A DNA stretch of 64,000 bases from Phycisphaerae bacterium. Its GTDB lineage: Bacteria; Planctomycetota; Phycisphaerae; Phycisphaerales; UBA1924. The stretch spans positions 105,835 through 169,834 of the forward strand of contig JAEUIZ010000022.1 in the NCBI GenBank assembly GCA_016793805.1, written 5' to 3'. The notes below the pieces were generated by a model, which was not told the origin of the DNA, ran no database searches, and saw only the letters and a program-made list of their open reading frames with translations. Both the position numbers and the translations under genes were made by a program. How positions within the stretch are numbered: the first letter of the stretch is position 1; every line of letters begins with the position of its first letter. Shown here one piece after another: positions 1 through 9,400 of the stretch.

Positions 1-1101
1 CACGACCTGCTGCTCGGTCCAGCCCCCGAGATGGAGGTGGTGGTGGAACGGCGCGACGCGGAAGATCCGCTTGCCACCGCTCAGCCTGAAGTACCCGACC
101 TGCAACGCCACCGACCCGATCTCGATGAGGAACACCCCGGACATCAGCAGGACCACGGCCTCCTGACGGATCACCACCGCGATGTAGCCCAGCAGTCCGC
201 CCAGACACAGCGCCCCGGTGTCGCCCATGAACACCTGCGCCGGCGAGCAGTTCCACCACAGGAACCCCAGGCACGACCCCGCCATCGCGCCCGCCACCAC
301 CGCCAACTCGTCCGCCGCCGGAACATGCGGGACCAGGAGGTACTGCGCGGCCTTGAGCGAGCCGGCGATCAGCGCCAGCACGCACACCGCCAGCGAGACC
401 GCGACCGTCACCCCGCTCGCCAGACCGTCCATCCCGTCGGTCAGGTTCACCGCGTTGCTCATCCCCGCCACCATGAGCACCGCGAACACGATGAACGCCC
501 AGCGCGGAAGGAAGAAGAGCGAGGGGTTCGCCTGCCCCGTCCCCACGTACGTCTTCTGGAACGGGAGGTTCAGGACGTGCGCCATGTCGGCGGGGGCGGA
601 CGTGTCCCCGTGGCGATACGCGAAGAGCGCCACGAGCAGCCCGATCCCGAGTTGGAAGACGAGTTTCTCCCAGGCGTGCAAGCCCTGCCGCCCCCCCCCG
701 CGGCGGGCCCCGGTGAGTTTGAGCCAGTCGTCCACGCCCCCCAGCGCCGCGAGCCACGCCAGCACCACCAACGCCGCGACCACGTAGAACTCGCGCACAT
801 CCGCCAGGAGCACGACGCTCACCGCGATCGCCCCGGCGATCAGCACCCCGCCCATCGTCGGGGTGTTGGCCTTCGAGACCGCGGCCTTCTCCAGCGCCCT
901 CGCGTCGGTCAGGCCCGTGTCCCCGATCTTCAGCCGCGTCAGCACCCGGATCGCTCGCTTGCCCAGCAGCAGCACGATCGCGAACGAGAGCCCGGCCGCC
1001 GCCAGCGCCCGGAACTGCACCTGGTAGAAGATCGTGAACGCCCAGTCGAGGTTGTTCTCGACGAGCCACCCGCTCGCGGACCGTGCGAAGAAGTAGAGCA
1101 T
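1..1101 (-). CDS. mraY: MraY, phospho-MurNAc-pentapeptide transferase (C-terminus cut by window)
   Basis: Integral membrane enzyme that transfers phospho-MurNAc-pentapeptide from UDP to undecaprenyl phosphate, making lipid I. The 367 visible residues are nearly the whole family length. Seen: many hydrophobic segments, the NLTDGMDGLA and FMGDTGALCLGG acidic motifs on cytoplasmic loops, and near the edge the PFHHHLHLGGW histidine motif. The ATG (1099-1101) directly abuts the murF stop, so the two are read as one transcript. Only the last few residues lie beyond base 1. Confidence 0.95.
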   Translation of the reverse strand, partial: MLYFFARSASGWLVENNLDWAFTIFYQVQFRALAAAGLSFAIVLLLGKRAIRVLTRLKIGDTGLTDARALEKAAVSKANTPTMGGVLIAGAIAVSVVLLADVREFYVVAALVVLAWLAALGGVDDWLKLTGARRGGGRQGLHAWEKLVFQLGIGLLVALFAYRHGDTSAPADMAHVLNLPFQKTYVGTGQANPSLFFLPRWAFIVFAVLMVAGMSNAVNLTDGMDGLASGVTVAVSLAVCVLALIAGSLKAAQYLLVPHVPAADELAVVAGAMAGSCLGFLWWNCSPAQVFMGDTGALCLGGLLGYIAVVIRQEAVVLLMSGVFLIEIGSVALQVGYFRLSGGKRIFRVAPFHHHLHLGGWTEQQVV

Positions 1102-2481
1102 CTAGCGCGCTCGCAGCGCCGCCTCCACGCGTTCGAGCCGCATCCGCCGAGACCCCTTGAGCAGCACCACGTCCCCGGGTTCGAGCATCGCCGCCACGCG
1201 CGACGCCCCCTCGCCCTCCAGGTCCGCCACGCGGCGGGCACGCCCATCCAGCGTCTCCCCGGCCAGTTGCATCGATTCCCCGACCAGCACCACGACATCC
1301 ACCTCGCGCATCTGGGCGAGCACGGCCCCGATCTCGCGATGCACCGCCTCGCGGTGCGCGCCCATCTCCAGCATGTCGCCCAGCACCGCCACACGACGCC
1401 GCGCCCCCGCGCCGACTTCCACGAGCGTCGCCAGCGCCGCCCGCATCGAGTCCGGGTTCGCGTTGTACGCGTCGTTGATCACGCGGACCCCCGCGATCTC
1501 GTGCGCCTGGAGCCGCATCTCCGCCCCGCGCACCCCCAGCAGACCGCGCGCGATCGCGCCCTCTGGCACACCCAATCGCCGACCGACCGCCACCGCCGCC
1601 GCCGCGTTGAGCGCGTTGTGCCGACCCAGCAGCGGGACCTCCCACTCGCTGCGGTCGTTGAGGCGGAACCGCTGCCCGCGAGCGGTTGCTTCGACCCCCA
1701 CAACACGCACGTCGGCACCGGGGCCCGCGCCAAAGCGGATGATCGTGCCCGGGCGGCGTTCCAGACCCGCGATCGCCTCGTCCAGGTGCGGCGCCTCGGC
1801 GTGAACCACGCCCGCGCCCCCGGGACGCACCGGCTCGAGCAGACTCGCCTCCTCCTGCGCCACCTCGCGCACGCTCCCCAAACGCTCCAGATGCTCGCGC
1901 CCGATCGACACAACCACCGCGATGTCGGGCATCAGCAGCGACGCCAGAGGCCCGATCTCCCCGCGCGCGTTCGTCCCGACCTCCGCCACCAGGTACTGGT
2001 CCCCGGGGCGGGCGGCCAGCACCGTCAGCGGGACGCCGATGCTGTTGTTGAAACTCTTGACCGACGCCGACCCGCGCAGGCTCTGCCCCAGCACCGCGTC
2101 GATCAATCGCACCGTCGTCGTCTTCCCGTTCGATCCGCCCACCGCGATCACACGCGTCGCGTCCAGCACGGTCCGCCGATAGCCCTCCGCCAGCCGCAGC
2201 AGCGCCCGCCGAGTGTCGCCCACCCGGAGCAGCCCCAGCCCCTCGGGCACGTCGCGCACCGCGGCCGGATTGTCGATGATCGCCAGCGGGCTCCCGCGGT
2301 GGGCCGCGTCCGCCAGCATCGCGTGCCCGTCGAATCGCTCCCCCGCCAGCGCCACGAACGCCTGCCCCGCGCCAATCTCGCGCGTGTCCGTCGAGACCCC
2401 GCTCACCTCCGTGCGCGCCGGCGGCGACACCCACGTCCCGCCCAGCAGCGCACGCAGCGACTCCGGGTGCCAGAAGTTCAT
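1102..2481 (-). CDS. murF: MurF, UDP-MurNAc-tripeptide D-Ala-D-Ala ligase
   Basis: Cytoplasmic ATP-dependent Mur ligase that adds D-Ala-D-Ala to UDP-MurNAc-tripeptide. 459 residues, normal length. Seen: N-terminal substrate domain (STDTREIGAGQAFVAL), P-loop GGSNGKTTT near residue 110, central ligase motif with HNALNAAAAVAVG, and the C-terminal domain with NDAYNANPDSM. The ATG at 2479-2481 was chosen because it overlaps the murE stop by ATGA (2478-2481). A longer open frame upstream is only read-through over murE. Middle gene of the queA-murE-murF-mraY run. Confidence 0.95.
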   Translation of the reverse strand: MNFWHPESLRALLGGTWVSPPARTEVSGVSTDTREIGAGQAFVALAGERFDGHAMLADAAHRGSPLAIIDNPAAVRDVPEGLGLLRVGDTRRALLRLAEGYRRTVLDATRVIAVGGSNGKTTTVRLIDAVLGQSLRGSASVKSFNNSIGVPLTVLAARPGDQYLVAEVGTNARGEIGPLASLLMPDIAVVVSIGREHLERLGSVREVAQEEASLLEPVRPGGAGVVHAEAPHLDEAIAGLERRPGTIIRFGAGPGADVRVVGVEATARGQRFRLNDRSEWEVPLLGRHNALNAAAAVAVGRRLGVPEGAIARGLLGVRGAEMRLQAHEIAGVRVINDAYNANPDSMRAALATLVEVGAGARRRVAVLGDMLEMGAHREAVHREIGAVLAQMREVDVVVLVGESMQLAGETLDGRARRVADLEGEGASRVAAMLEPGDVVLLKGSRRMRLERVEAALRAR

Positions 2482-3995
2482 CCGCGTCGCTCCTGCAGCG
2501 CCGCCCGCGCGGCCTCCCGATCGTCGAACCGCAGCCGACGGAGCCCGCCCGACCCGTCCGACACGATCTGCTCCGCCTCGTGACCCTTTCCCGCGATCAG
2601 CAACAAGTCCCCCGGCCCAAGCCCGCGGATCGCCCGCGCGATCGCCGCCGCCCGGTCCACCTCGACCTCCACCGCACCACGTCGCTCGTACGGAACGCCC
2701 GCGACGATCTCGCGGATGATCGACGACGGGTCCTCCGAGCGCGGATTGTCCGAGGTCACCACCACCCGATCCGCCAACTCCGACGCCACCGCCCCCATCC
2801 GCGGCCGCTTTGTCCGGTCCCGGTCCCCGCCGCACCCGAACACGACCACCAGCCGGCCCCCCGGCCCGCGCAGCGGCGAGAGCGCCGTCAGCACCTTCCC
2901 CAGCGCGTCGTCCGTGTGCGCATAGTCCACCAGCACCTGGAACGGCGAGCGCCGAGACGTCACCGGCTCCAGCCGACCGGGCGGTGCCGACGCCCGCGAC
3001 AGCCGTTCCGCCGCCTCCCCCATCGGCACGCCCAGCGCCCAGCACGCGCCCGCGGCCTGCAACGCGTTCATCGCGTTGTGCGCCCCGATCAGCCCCACCT
3101 CCGCCCGCACCTCGCCCCAGGGCCCGATCAGCCCCAGCGTCATCCCCGACATCGACGCCCGCTCGATCGTCGCCCGCGCTCCGCCCGCCGGCGCGTCCGT
3201 CCCGACCGTGCAGCGCAGCACGCGCGCCCGGCAATCGCGGATCATCCGGCCGTGCCACGGGTCCTCGGCGTTGACGATCGCCCATCCGTCCTCGGGCAGC
3301 ATCGCGAACAGCCGCGCCTTGGCCTCCGCGTACGCCGACATCGTCTTGTGGTAGTCCAGGTGGTCCCCGGTCAGGTTCGTGAAAATCCCCACGTCGTACC
3401 GCAACGCCGAGACCCGACCCTGATCCAGCGCGTGGCTCGACGCCTCCATCACCGCCGCCTCGCACCCGTTCTCCACCATCGTCGCCAGCGTCCGGCTCAG
3501 TTCCCACGCGGGCGGCGTCGTCAGCGTCGCCGCCGCGACCTCCCGCCCGTCGTCGATCTCGACCGTCCCGATCAAACCGCACCGCCGACCCGATGCATTC
3601 AGCAGTTGGTGAATCAGGTGGGCCGTGGTCGTCTTGCCGTTGGTCCCCGTCACCCCAACCAGGTCGAGCCTCGAACTCGGCTCGCCATAGAACCGCTCCG
3701 CGATCGCGGCCCCCACCCTCGCCACGTCCGCCGTCACCAGCACCGTCGCGCCCGCAGGACCCACGCCGCCCCCGCTCCCGTCCCCCTCGCCCGACAGCAC
3801 CGCCACCGCGCCCGCTCGGATCGCCTCGCCCACGAACTGCCGCCCGTCGGTCTTCGTCCCCGATCGTGCGACGAACAGCGACCCCGGCACCACCGTTCGG
3901 CTGTCGTCGGTGACATCGCAGACCCGAACCCCGCGCGGCCCGGGACCGCCCGTCGCGCGAACCTCCAGCCCCGCGATCAACTCCGACAGGTCCAT
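2478..3995 (-). CDS. murE: MurE, UDP-MurNAc-dipeptide:meso-DAP ligase
   Basis: Adds the third stem-peptide residue to UDP-MurNAc-L-Ala-D-Glu. 505 residues. Seen: N-terminal domain with [14 protein letters not shown]-loop [42 protein letters not shown], and DNPRSEDP in the third domain. DNPR is the family signature for meso-diaminopimelate, so the cell wall is predicted to be DAP-type. Start ATG at 3993-3995 gives the usual N terminus ([10 protein letters not shown]); the open frame continues upstream without a better start. Couples to murF by ATGA. Confidence 0.95.
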   Translation of the reverse strand: MDLSELIAGLEVRATGGPGPRGVRVCDVTDDSRTVVPGSLFVARSGTKTDGRQFVGEAIRAGAVAVLSGEGDGSGGGVGPAGATVLVTADVARVGAAIAERFYGEPSSRLDLVGVTGTNGKTTTAHLIHQLLNASGRRCGLIGTVEIDDGREVAAATLTTPPAWELSRTLATMVENGCEAAVMEASSHALDQGRVSALRYDVGIFTNLTGDHLDYHKTMSAYAEAKARLFAMLPEDGWAIVNAEDPWHGRMIRDCRARVLRCTVGTDAPAGGARATIERASMSGMTLGLIGPWGEVRAEVGLIGAHNAMNALQAAGACWALGVPMGEAAERLSRASAPPGRLEPVTSRRSPFQVLVDYAHTDDALGKVLTALSPLRGPGGRLVVVFGCGGDRDRTKRPRMGAVASELADRVVVTSDNPRSEDPSSIIREIVAGVPYERRGAVEVEVDRAAAIARAIRGLGPGDLLLIAGKGHEAEQIVSDGSGGLRRLRFDDREAARAALQERRG

Positions 3996-4054
3996 CGCTG
4001 CCCCGTTCCCCTCCCGATCGACGGGCAAGTATCGGTGCGACGACCGCGACGCCT

Positions 4055-5197
4055 TCACACGATCAGCATCGCGTCGCCATAACTGTAGAATCGGTACCCC
4101 TGCGCCACGCCTTCCGCATACAGCGCCCGCAGCCGCGCCACCCCGCCCCCTCCTTCCAGGAACGCCCCCACCATCGCCATCAGCGTCGATCGCGGCAGGT
4201 GGAAGTTGGTCAGCAGCCCGTCCACGAACCGAAACCGCCACCCGGGCGCGATCAGAAGCCGCGTCTGCCGCCACCCCGTCTCGCCCTCCATCGACTCCAC
4301 GCTCTCCAACGCCCGCACCGTCGTCGTCCCGACCGCGATCACCCGCCGACCCTCGGCCCGCGCCCGCGCGATCGCCCCTCGCGTCGCCGCGGGCACCTCG
4401 AACCACTCCGCGTGCATCGCGTGCTCCTGCACCGTCGCCGTCTCCACAGGCCGAATCGTCCCCATCCCGACCCGCAGCACCACCTCCCGCCGCTCCACCC
4501 CCATGGCATCCAATCGCGCCAGCAGGCCCTCCGTGAAATGCAACCCGGCCGTCGGAGCCGCCACCGAACCCCCGGCCTCGGGCTCGCATCCCGCGTACAC
4601 CGTCTGGTACCGCGCCCGATCCGCCACCTCTTCCTCCGACTCGCCCCGATGCTTGCGAGCCCGGCGTATGTACGGCGGGAGCGGCACGCGCCCCATCGCT
4701 TCGAGGATCGCCTCGCTCGACCTCCCCCCCGCACCAGCAACCTCCACCTCCCACCCCTCCGGCTCACGCTCGCTCCGACCCAGCACCCGCAACCGAACGC
4801 CCGCCCCAACATCCACCTCCGCGCCCGCGCGAAGGTGCCCGCCCTTGAGCATCACGACCCACCTCACTCCCCCACCTTCGCCGCGCGAAGTCATCCTCGC
4901 TTCGCTCCCGGCCTCGCCCCGCTCCGCGTCGTGCAGGTACAAGCCCTCGACGCGGCCCCCGGTGCCCACGCGCGTTCCCTGGAACCGCGCCGCGACCACT
5001 CGCGTGCGGTTGAAGACCAGCACGTCCCCCGCGCGCAGATGCTCGGGCAGGTCACGGACGACGCCGTGCCGAACCCCACTCCCCCCGCGCTCGACCACCA
5101 TCAGGCGCGCCGCGTCGCGCGGCTCGGCCGGCCGCGTCGCGATCGCCGACTCCGGCAGGTCATAGTCGAGTTCCTCGATGCGCAGCGGCTCGCCCAC
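4055..5197 (-). CDS. queA: QueA, tRNA preQ1 S-adenosylmethionine ribosyltransferase-isomerase
   Basis: Penultimate step of queuosine synthesis in tRNA: moves the ribosyl part of SAM to preQ1 to give epoxyqueuosine. About 380 residues, slightly longer than the roughly 350 usual. Seen: [19 protein letters not shown] at the start, [38 protein letters not shown], and the C-terminal [17 protein letters not shown] chose GTG 5195-5197 because GACAAT lies 6 nt upstream, matching the leaderless pattern seen elsewhere here, and it just precedes the conserved N terminus. First gene of the run leading to murE; divergent from the oxidoreductase gene. Confidence 0.93.
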   Translation of the reverse strand: MGEPLRIEELDYDLPESAIATRPAEPRDAARLMVVERGGSGVRHGVVRDLPEHLRAGDVLVFNRTRVVAARFQGTRVGTGGRVEGLYLHDAERGEAGSEARMTSRGEGGGVRWVVMLKGGHLRAGAEVDVGAGVRLRVLGRSEREPEGWEVEVAGAGGRSSEAILEAMGRVPLPPYIRRARKHRGESEEEVADRARYQTVYAGCEPEAGGSVAAPTAGLHFTEGLLARLDAMGVERREVVLRVGMGTIRPVETATVQEHAMHAEWFEVPAATRGAIARARAEGRRVIAVGTTTVRALESVESMEGETGWRQTRLLIAPGWRFRFVDGLLTNFHLPRSTLMAMVGAFLEGGGGVARLRALYAEGVAQGYRFYSYGDAMLIV

Positions 5198-5203
5198 GCT
5201 CCC

Positions 5204-5209
5204 ATTGTC
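5204..5209 (-). promoter_or_regulatory. Putative -10 (GACAAT) of queA, leaderless
   Basis: GACAAT read on the minus strand, 6 nt before the GTG of queA, with no Shine-Dalgarno between. Placement implies transcription starts at or next to the start codon. Inferred from position only. Confidence 0.4.
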
Positions 5210-5233
5210 GCCTCCCCGGCCCGACCCCGCTCG

Positions 5234-5239
5234 TACACT
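5234..5239 (+). promoter_or_regulatory. Putative -10 (TACACT) of the oxidoreductase gene, leaderless
   Basis: TACACT 6 nt before ATG 5246, no Shine-Dalgarno. The same hexamer, gap and following CCG.CC stand before tpiA. Confidence 0.5.
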
Positions 5240-5245
5240 CCGTCC

Positions 5246-6424
5246 ATGCCACCTCCCTTGAAACTCGGGATGGTCGGCGGGGGCCGCGACGCGTTCATCG
5301 GCGCCGTCCACCGCCGCGCCGCCTCGCTCGACTCCCGCTTCGTCCTCGTCGCCGGCGCCCTCTCCTCAAACCCCGACAAGGCCCTGGCCTCCGCCCGCGA
5401 TCTGGGCCTCCCCCGCGCCTACCCAACCTGGAAGCACATGCTCGAAGCCGAGCGAGCCCGGCCCGTGGGCGATGCCCCCGAGTCCCGCATCGACGCCGTC
5501 TCGATCGTGACCCCCAACCACGAGCACCATCCCGTCGCGCGGGCCTTCACCGAGGCCGGCCTCCATGTCATCTGCGACAAGCCCCTCTGCCTCGACTCGG
5601 CCCAGGCCGATGACCTCGTGCGCGCCGTCGATCGCGCGGGCACCGTCTTTGCCGTCACCTACAACTACACCGGCTACCCCCTCGTCAAGCAGGCCCGCGC
5701 GATGGTCCGCCGCGGCGACCTCGGCCCCATCCGCAAGGTCGTCGTCGAATACAACCAGGGCTGGCTCGCCACCGCGCTCGAACGCTCCGGGCAAAAACAG
5801 GCCGACTGGCGCACCGACCCGGCCCGCTCCGGCGCGGGCGGCGCGATCGGCGACATCGGATCCCACGCCGAGAACCTCCTCCACGCCATCACCGGGCTCC
5901 ACGTCCGCGCCGTCTGCGCCGATCTCGCACGCTTCATCGCCGGACGCCGACTCGACGACGACGCCAACGTCCTGCTCCGGCTCGCGCCCGCCGCCGGCGC
6001 CGCCCCCGATGCCGAGCCGCGCGGCGTGCTCATTGCCTCCCAGGTCGAGGTCGGGCACGAGAACGACCTCCGCATCCGAATCCACGGCGAGCGCGCCTCC
6101 CTCGACTGGCGACAGGAAGATCCCGACTCCCTCTGGTTCCGGCCCCTCGACGGCCCCGCGTCCCTGCTCCGTCGCGGCCACCCCTACCTCCACGAGGACG
6201 CGGCCCAAGCCTCACGCCTCCCCCCGGGGCACCCCGAGGCGTTCATCGAAGCCTTCGCCAACGTCTACGCCGCTGCTGCCGACGCCATCGTCGCCCTTCG
6301 CGCCGCAACGCCGCTCGCCGCGCCGGACTTCCCGACCGTTCGCGACGGCGCCCGCGGCATCCGCTTCATCGAGGCCGTCGTCCGCAGCGCCGACTCCGAC
6401 GCTAAGTGGACTTCCGTCGAGTAG
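5246..6424 (+). CDS. Gfo/Idh/MocA family oxidoreductase
   Basis: Cytoplasmic NAD(P)-dependent sugar/inositol-type dehydrogenase, 392 residues; substrate unknown. Seen: N-terminal Rossmann motif [16 protein letters not shown], the VTPNHEH and [10 protein letters not shown] segment (family EKP motif with D for E), then the alpha/beta C-terminal domain with [14 protein letters not shown]. The start is the ATG after TACACT; an open frame runs further upstream but overlaps queA. Divergently transcribed from queA with a 48-nt gap. Planctomycetes carry many members of this family, so no specific role is proposed. Confidence 0.88.
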   Translation: MPPPLKLGMVGGGRDAFIGAVHRRAASLDSRFVLVAGALSSNPDKALASARDLGLPRAYPTWKHMLEAERARPVGDAPESRIDAVSIVTPNHEHHPVARAFTEAGLHVICDKPLCLDSAQADDLVRAVDRAGTVFAVTYNYTGYPLVKQARAMVRRGDLGPIRKVVVEYNQGWLATALERSGQKQADWRTDPARSGAGGAIGDIGSHAENLLHAITGLHVRAVCADLARFIAGRRLDDDANVLLRLAPAAGAAPDAEPRGVLIASQVEVGHENDLRIRIHGERASLDWRQEDPDSLWFRPLDGPASLLRRGHPYLHEDAAQASRLPPGHPEAFIEAFANVYAAAADAIVALRAATPLAAPDFPTVRDGARGIRFIEAVVRSADSDAKWTSVE

Positions 6425-6448
6425 CGCCCACCGCCAGTTCGTGCCCCG

Positions 6449-6904
6449 CTACGGTCGCTCCAGTTCCGCTCGAACCTTCGCGATCGCTTCCTTCGCCGAT
6501 GCCTCCATCGTCGCGCGCGACTTCCGCATCGCCCCGCGCCACACCCACGGGATCGGCACCACCGTCAGCGGCAGATACCACCACCACGTCGGGATCCAGC
6601 CCCACTCGCCAGGGATCAGTTGATCCGTGAAATACACCCCAGGCCAGACCGTCGCCGCCAGAACCACTGCGAAGATCACCGGCAGCCGGCGCTTCATCCG
6701 CAGCGCAAACCGCAACCGCCCGCCCGACGCATCGCCCTGCCATCTCGCCTCAACGACCCCATCAAACGGCGAGCCGAACGCATCGACCACAAACAGCACC
6801 TCGCCGCCCGGCCTCTCAAAGCCCGCCAGCCGACCGCGCCTCGACGCCGTCGTCAACCGCTCCACGATCGCCTCGGAACCCAGTGATGTCGCGATCTCGT
6901 CCAC
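6449..6904 (-). CDS. Hypothetical membrane protein
   Basis: About 151 residues, family not recognised. N-terminal half soluble and mixed (EIATSLGSEAIVERL, then a possible beta domain with EVLFVVDAFGSPF and LRFALRMKRR); C-terminal half has two hydrophobic segments (LPVIFAVVLAATVWPGVYF and a Trp-rich WIPTWWWYLPLTVV) and a charged tail. GTG 6902-6904 chosen because TACAGT lies 6 nt upstream; the frame is open further but would overlap the gene on the other strand. Confidence 0.6.
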   Translation of the reverse strand: MDEIATSLGSEAIVERLTTASRRGRLAGFERPGGEVLFVVDAFGSPFDGVVEARWQGDASGGRLRFALRMKRRLPVIFAVVLAATVWPGVYFTDQLIPGEWGWIPTWWWYLPLTVVPIPWVWRGAMRKSRATMEASAKEAIAKVRAELERP

Positions 6905-6910
6905 GCGGGC

Positions 6911-6916
6911 ACTGTA
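6911..6916 (-). promoter_or_regulatory. Putative -10 (TACAGT), leaderless
   Basis: TACAGT on the minus strand, 6 nt before GTG 6904, no Shine-Dalgarno between. Supports the short start for the hypothetical membrane protein. Confidence 0.42.
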
Positions 6917-6990
6917 TCGGCCCGACGCGCCGAGCGCATGATCCGTTCGGGCCCGGTTCGCCGTCCATCGCGCGGCACGCCGCGTGCTCA

Positions 6991-6996
6991 TACGCT
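6991..6996 (+). promoter_or_regulatory. Putative -10 (TACGCT), leaderless
   Basis: TACGCT 7 nt before ATG 7004, no Shine-Dalgarno. Divergent with the -10 at 6911-6916. Confidence 0.42.
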
Positions 6997-7003
6997 TGGT
7001 CGT

Positions 7004-7480
7004 ATGCCTGGTGGGAGGCAGAGCGGTCCCGTGTTGCGTCTGGTCAGCGCCGATGATGCCGGCGAGGGCGGGACGTTGCCGCGCGACCACGGCGGCCCCA
7101 TCGCCCGCGTCCGCCAGGCCAACCTCGACGCCGCCTCCTTGCCCGCGCTCGACGCCCGCTGGGTGCTCGCTTCTCGGGCGTCGCGCCTCATCGAGGGCGG
7201 CCGGGCCGCGGTCCTCTCGCCCGAACGCCGCGAGCGTCTCCGCCGACTCGCCACCGACCTCGGGCTCCGCCCCTTCGACGCCGGGCTCATCATCGCCATC
7301 GTCCAGGACGCCGCCCGCGCCGGCGAGGACCCGCTCGGGCGCGACGCCGAATCACGCCTGCGACTCGTCCGCCCCGCCGAGGTCAACGCCGACTCGCCCC
7401 AACGCCTCGCGCGCCTGCTCCTGCTCTCCGCGCTCCTCGGCGCCGCCGCCTTCCTCGCACTCGTCCTCTGGCTCCGCTAG
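7004..7480 (+). CDS. Hypothetical protein with C-terminal membrane anchor
   Basis: 158 residues, function not recognised. Mostly soluble, helical, Arg/Asp/Ala-rich (a repeated DARWVLASRASRLIEGG / LSPERRERLRRLA pattern, then FDAGLIIAIVQDAAR), ending in one hydrophobic helix (LLLLSALLGAAAFLALVLWL) with a terminal Arg, so it looks tail-anchored with its body in the cytoplasm. Start ATG 7004 follows TACGCT by 7 nt. Its TAG overlaps the stop of the convergent esterase-like gene by 3 nt (shared CTAG). Confidence 0.65.
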   Translation: MPGGRQSGPVLRLVSADDAGEGGTLPRDHGGPIARVRQANLDAASLPALDARWVLASRASRLIEGGRAAVLSPERRERLRRLATDLGLRPFDAGLIIAIVQDAARAGEDPLGRDAESRLRLVRPAEVNADSPQRLARLLLLSALLGAAAFLALVLWLR

Positions 7481-8541
7481 GCCTGCACCGGCTCGCGGCT
7501 CGGGTCCAGAAACTCCTCCGCCATGCGCTCGAACTCCGCATGCCGGCGGAGGTCCGCCAGCCCCCCGTCAAAGTGCCCGTAGCGCGTGACGAAGCGCCAC
7601 TTCAGGCCCGGATCCGTGCCCAGCGCGTTGTAGACCGCCGCCGCCGCCGGCGCGGGCACCGCGTCGTCACGAAGCGCCAACTTGCACAGCACCGGGCACC
7701 GCACGCGCCGCGCCGCCACCGCCGAGTCAAACGCCCGGAGCAGCGCCACGATCGCGTCCTCGCGCTCGCGATGGTCGGTGATGAACCGCCGAACCACGCG
7801 CCCCGTCCCGCCGCACCGATCACCCTGCTGCGCCAGCCGCCACGCCCAGTCCCCGAGGCTCGGGAGCCCGATGGCGAGCCGATCCGGGCCCGCCCCTCGA
7901 TCGGCCAGCGCCCCCGCCGCCAGCACCGCCAGTCCACCGCCGAACGACTCGCCGCGCACGAACACCGGCGGACGCTCCACCCCGTGGCGGACCAGATAGT
8001 CCCGCAGCGCGCGCACGGCATTGGTCGCGTCCGCCACCGCACCCGCCAGCGCCCACGCGCACCCCAGCCCTCGATCCGACGCCGGCTCCTCCAACCCATC
8101 CACGATCCACTCGCCCCCGCCCCCGGGCCCCGTGCGGGCCGCCAGCCGCGGACAATCCGCCTGCGAACCCGGAAAACCGCGCACCCGCACCGCCAGCACC
8201 GCCGCGCCCCGCTCCACCAGCCCCTGTTGCTCCTCCAGCGTCCGCGCCAGCGCCGGCACGCCCTCGTAGCCGTGCAGCACCACCACTCCCGCCCGCGGCT
8301 GCCTGGGCATCGCCAGCCCGCACCCGATCCGCACGCTCAGCGCCGATTCGAACTGGTGCGTCGCCGATGGGTCGCTCGGGTCCGACTCCGCCGGCGACCG
8401 CGGCGCGAGCCTCGGCGTGCCCGAGAACACCGCCGCCTGCCACGCCTTCCAGACCGTCCCGTGCTGCGAGGAACGAGCCCCGTCGGCCACGTGCGCCAGC
8501 GTCGCCACCTCGCCCAGGCCGAAGTCCTCCGGCTCGATCAT
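7477..8541 (-). CDS. Acetyl-xylan-esterase-like alpha/beta hydrolase
   Basis: 354 residues. Seen: GVVVLHGYEG oxyanion region, the nucleophile elbow GESFGGGLA around residue 210, then LALRDDAVPAPAAAAVYNAL (candidate Asp) and VTRYGHFDGG (candidate His), in the order of the AXE1/Cah cephalosporin-C deacetylase family, which removes acetyl groups from xylan or similar substrates. No signal peptide, so probably cytoplasmic. ATG 8539-8541 preferred over an in-frame TTG two codons upstream because TAGACT lies 6 nt before it. Confidence 0.75.
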   Translation of the reverse strand: MIEPEDFGLGEVATLAHVADGARSSQHGTVWKAWQAAVFSGTPRLAPRSPAESDPSDPSATHQFESALSVRIGCGLAMPRQPRAGVVVLHGYEGVPALARTLEEQQGLVERGAAVLAVRVRGFPGSQADCPRLAARTGPGGGGEWIVDGLEEPASDRGLGCAWALAGAVADATNAVRALRDYLVRHGVERPPVFVRGESFGGGLAVLAAGALADRGAGPDRLAIGLPSLGDWAWRLAQQGDRCGGTGRVVRRFITDHREREDAIVALLRAFDSAVAARRVRCPVLCKLALRDDAVPAPAAAAVYNALGTDPGLKWRFVTRYGHFDGGLADLRRHAEFERMAEEFLDPSREPVQA

Positions 8542-8547
8542 GGCCAA

Positions 8548-8553
8548 AGTCTA
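8548..8553 (-). promoter_or_regulatory. Putative -10 (TAGACT), leaderless
   Basis: TAGACT on the minus strand, 6 nt before ATG 8541, no Shine-Dalgarno. The kelch gene at 46727 has the identical hexamer at the same distance. Confidence 0.45.
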
Positions 8554-8572
8554 CGGGCTCCCGAGCGGACGC

Positions 8573-9280
8573 CTACGCCACGCCCAGGTACGCCTTCCGC
8601 ACCTCGTCCGACGCCGCCAGGTCCGCCGCGGGGCCCTCCATCTCGATCTTGCCCACCTCCAGCACGTACGCCCGGTGCGCCACCTTCAGCGCCATGTGCG
8701 CGTTCTGCTCCACCAGCAGGATCGTGGTCCCTGCCGCGTTGATCTCCCGGATGATCTGGAAGATCGTCCGCACCACCTGCGGCGCCAGCCCCAGCGACGG
8801 CTCATCCAGCAGCAGCAGCCGCGGACGCGTCAGGATCGCACGCCCGATCGCCAGCATCTGCTGCTCCCCGCCCGAGAGCGTCCCCGCGCTCTGCCGAAGC
8901 CGCTCGCGCAACCGCGGGAAGAGCGTCAGCGCCCGCTCGTGGTCCGCCGCGATGCCCTCCGCGTCGTCTCGCGTGAACGCCCCCAGCCGCAGGTTCTCCT
9001 CCACCGTCATGTTCGCGAAGATCCCACGCCCCTCCGGGCAGTGCGCCATCCCCAGACGCACGATCTCGTGCGGCTTCATCCGCGCGATCGACCGGCCCTC
9101 GAACTCGATCGTCCCCGACGCCGGCCGCACCATCCCCGACACCGCCCGCAGCGTCGTGCTCTTGCCCGCGCCGTTGCACCCGATCAGCGTCACGATCTCG
9201 CCTCGCTCCACGCGCAGCGACACCCCGTGCAGCGCCCGCACCGCACCGTACGACACCACCAGGTCGCGAATCTCCAGCAC
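8573..9280 (-). CDS. livF: LivF-type branched-chain amino acid ABC transporter ATPase (lone gene)
   Basis: 235-residue ABC ATPase. Seen: Walker A GCNGAGKST, Q-loop region MAHCPEGRGIFANMTVEENL typical of LivF/UrtE, signature LSGGEQQMLAIGRAI, Walker B LLLLDEPSLGLAP, H-loop LLVEQNAHMAL. The GTG at 9278-9280 is preceded at 6 nt by GGAGGG. Unusual context: no permease, LivG or binding-protein gene adjoins it; neighbours are an esterase-like gene and divergent tsaB. Either partners lie elsewhere or it serves another LivFG-type system. Confidence 0.88.
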   Translation of the reverse strand: MLEIRDLVVSYGAVRALHGVSLRVERGEIVTLIGCNGAGKSTTLRAVSGMVRPASGTIEFEGRSIARMKPHEIVRLGMAHCPEGRGIFANMTVEENLRLGAFTRDDAEGIAADHERALTLFPRLRERLRQSAGTLSGGEQQMLAIGRAILTRPRLLLLDEPSLGLAPQVVRTIFQIIREINAAGTTILLVEQNAHMALKVAHRAYVLEVGKIEMEGPAADLAASDEVRKAYLGVA

Positions 9281-9389
9281 GCTCGGCCCTCCGTCGCCGA
9301 TCCTAGTGCGCCCGCGTCGCAGACGGCACCCGCCCGCGCGTCACCTCTCCGCCCCCCGCCTCCGATCTCGCTGCCATCGCCCGGACCCA

Positions 9390-9395
9390 TACCCT
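9390..9395 (+). promoter_or_regulatory. Putative -10 (TACCCT) of tsaB, leaderless
   Basis: TACCCT 5 nt before GTG 9401 with no Shine-Dalgarno. Weaker match than the others of this set. Confidence 0.33.
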
Positions 9396-9400
9396 CGATC

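Noticed and set aside
31..2583. 850-codon open frame on the plus strand opposite mraY-murF
   Set aside because: Arg/His/Pro-rich antisense shadow caused by high GC; mraY, murF and murE on the other strand have clear family motifs.
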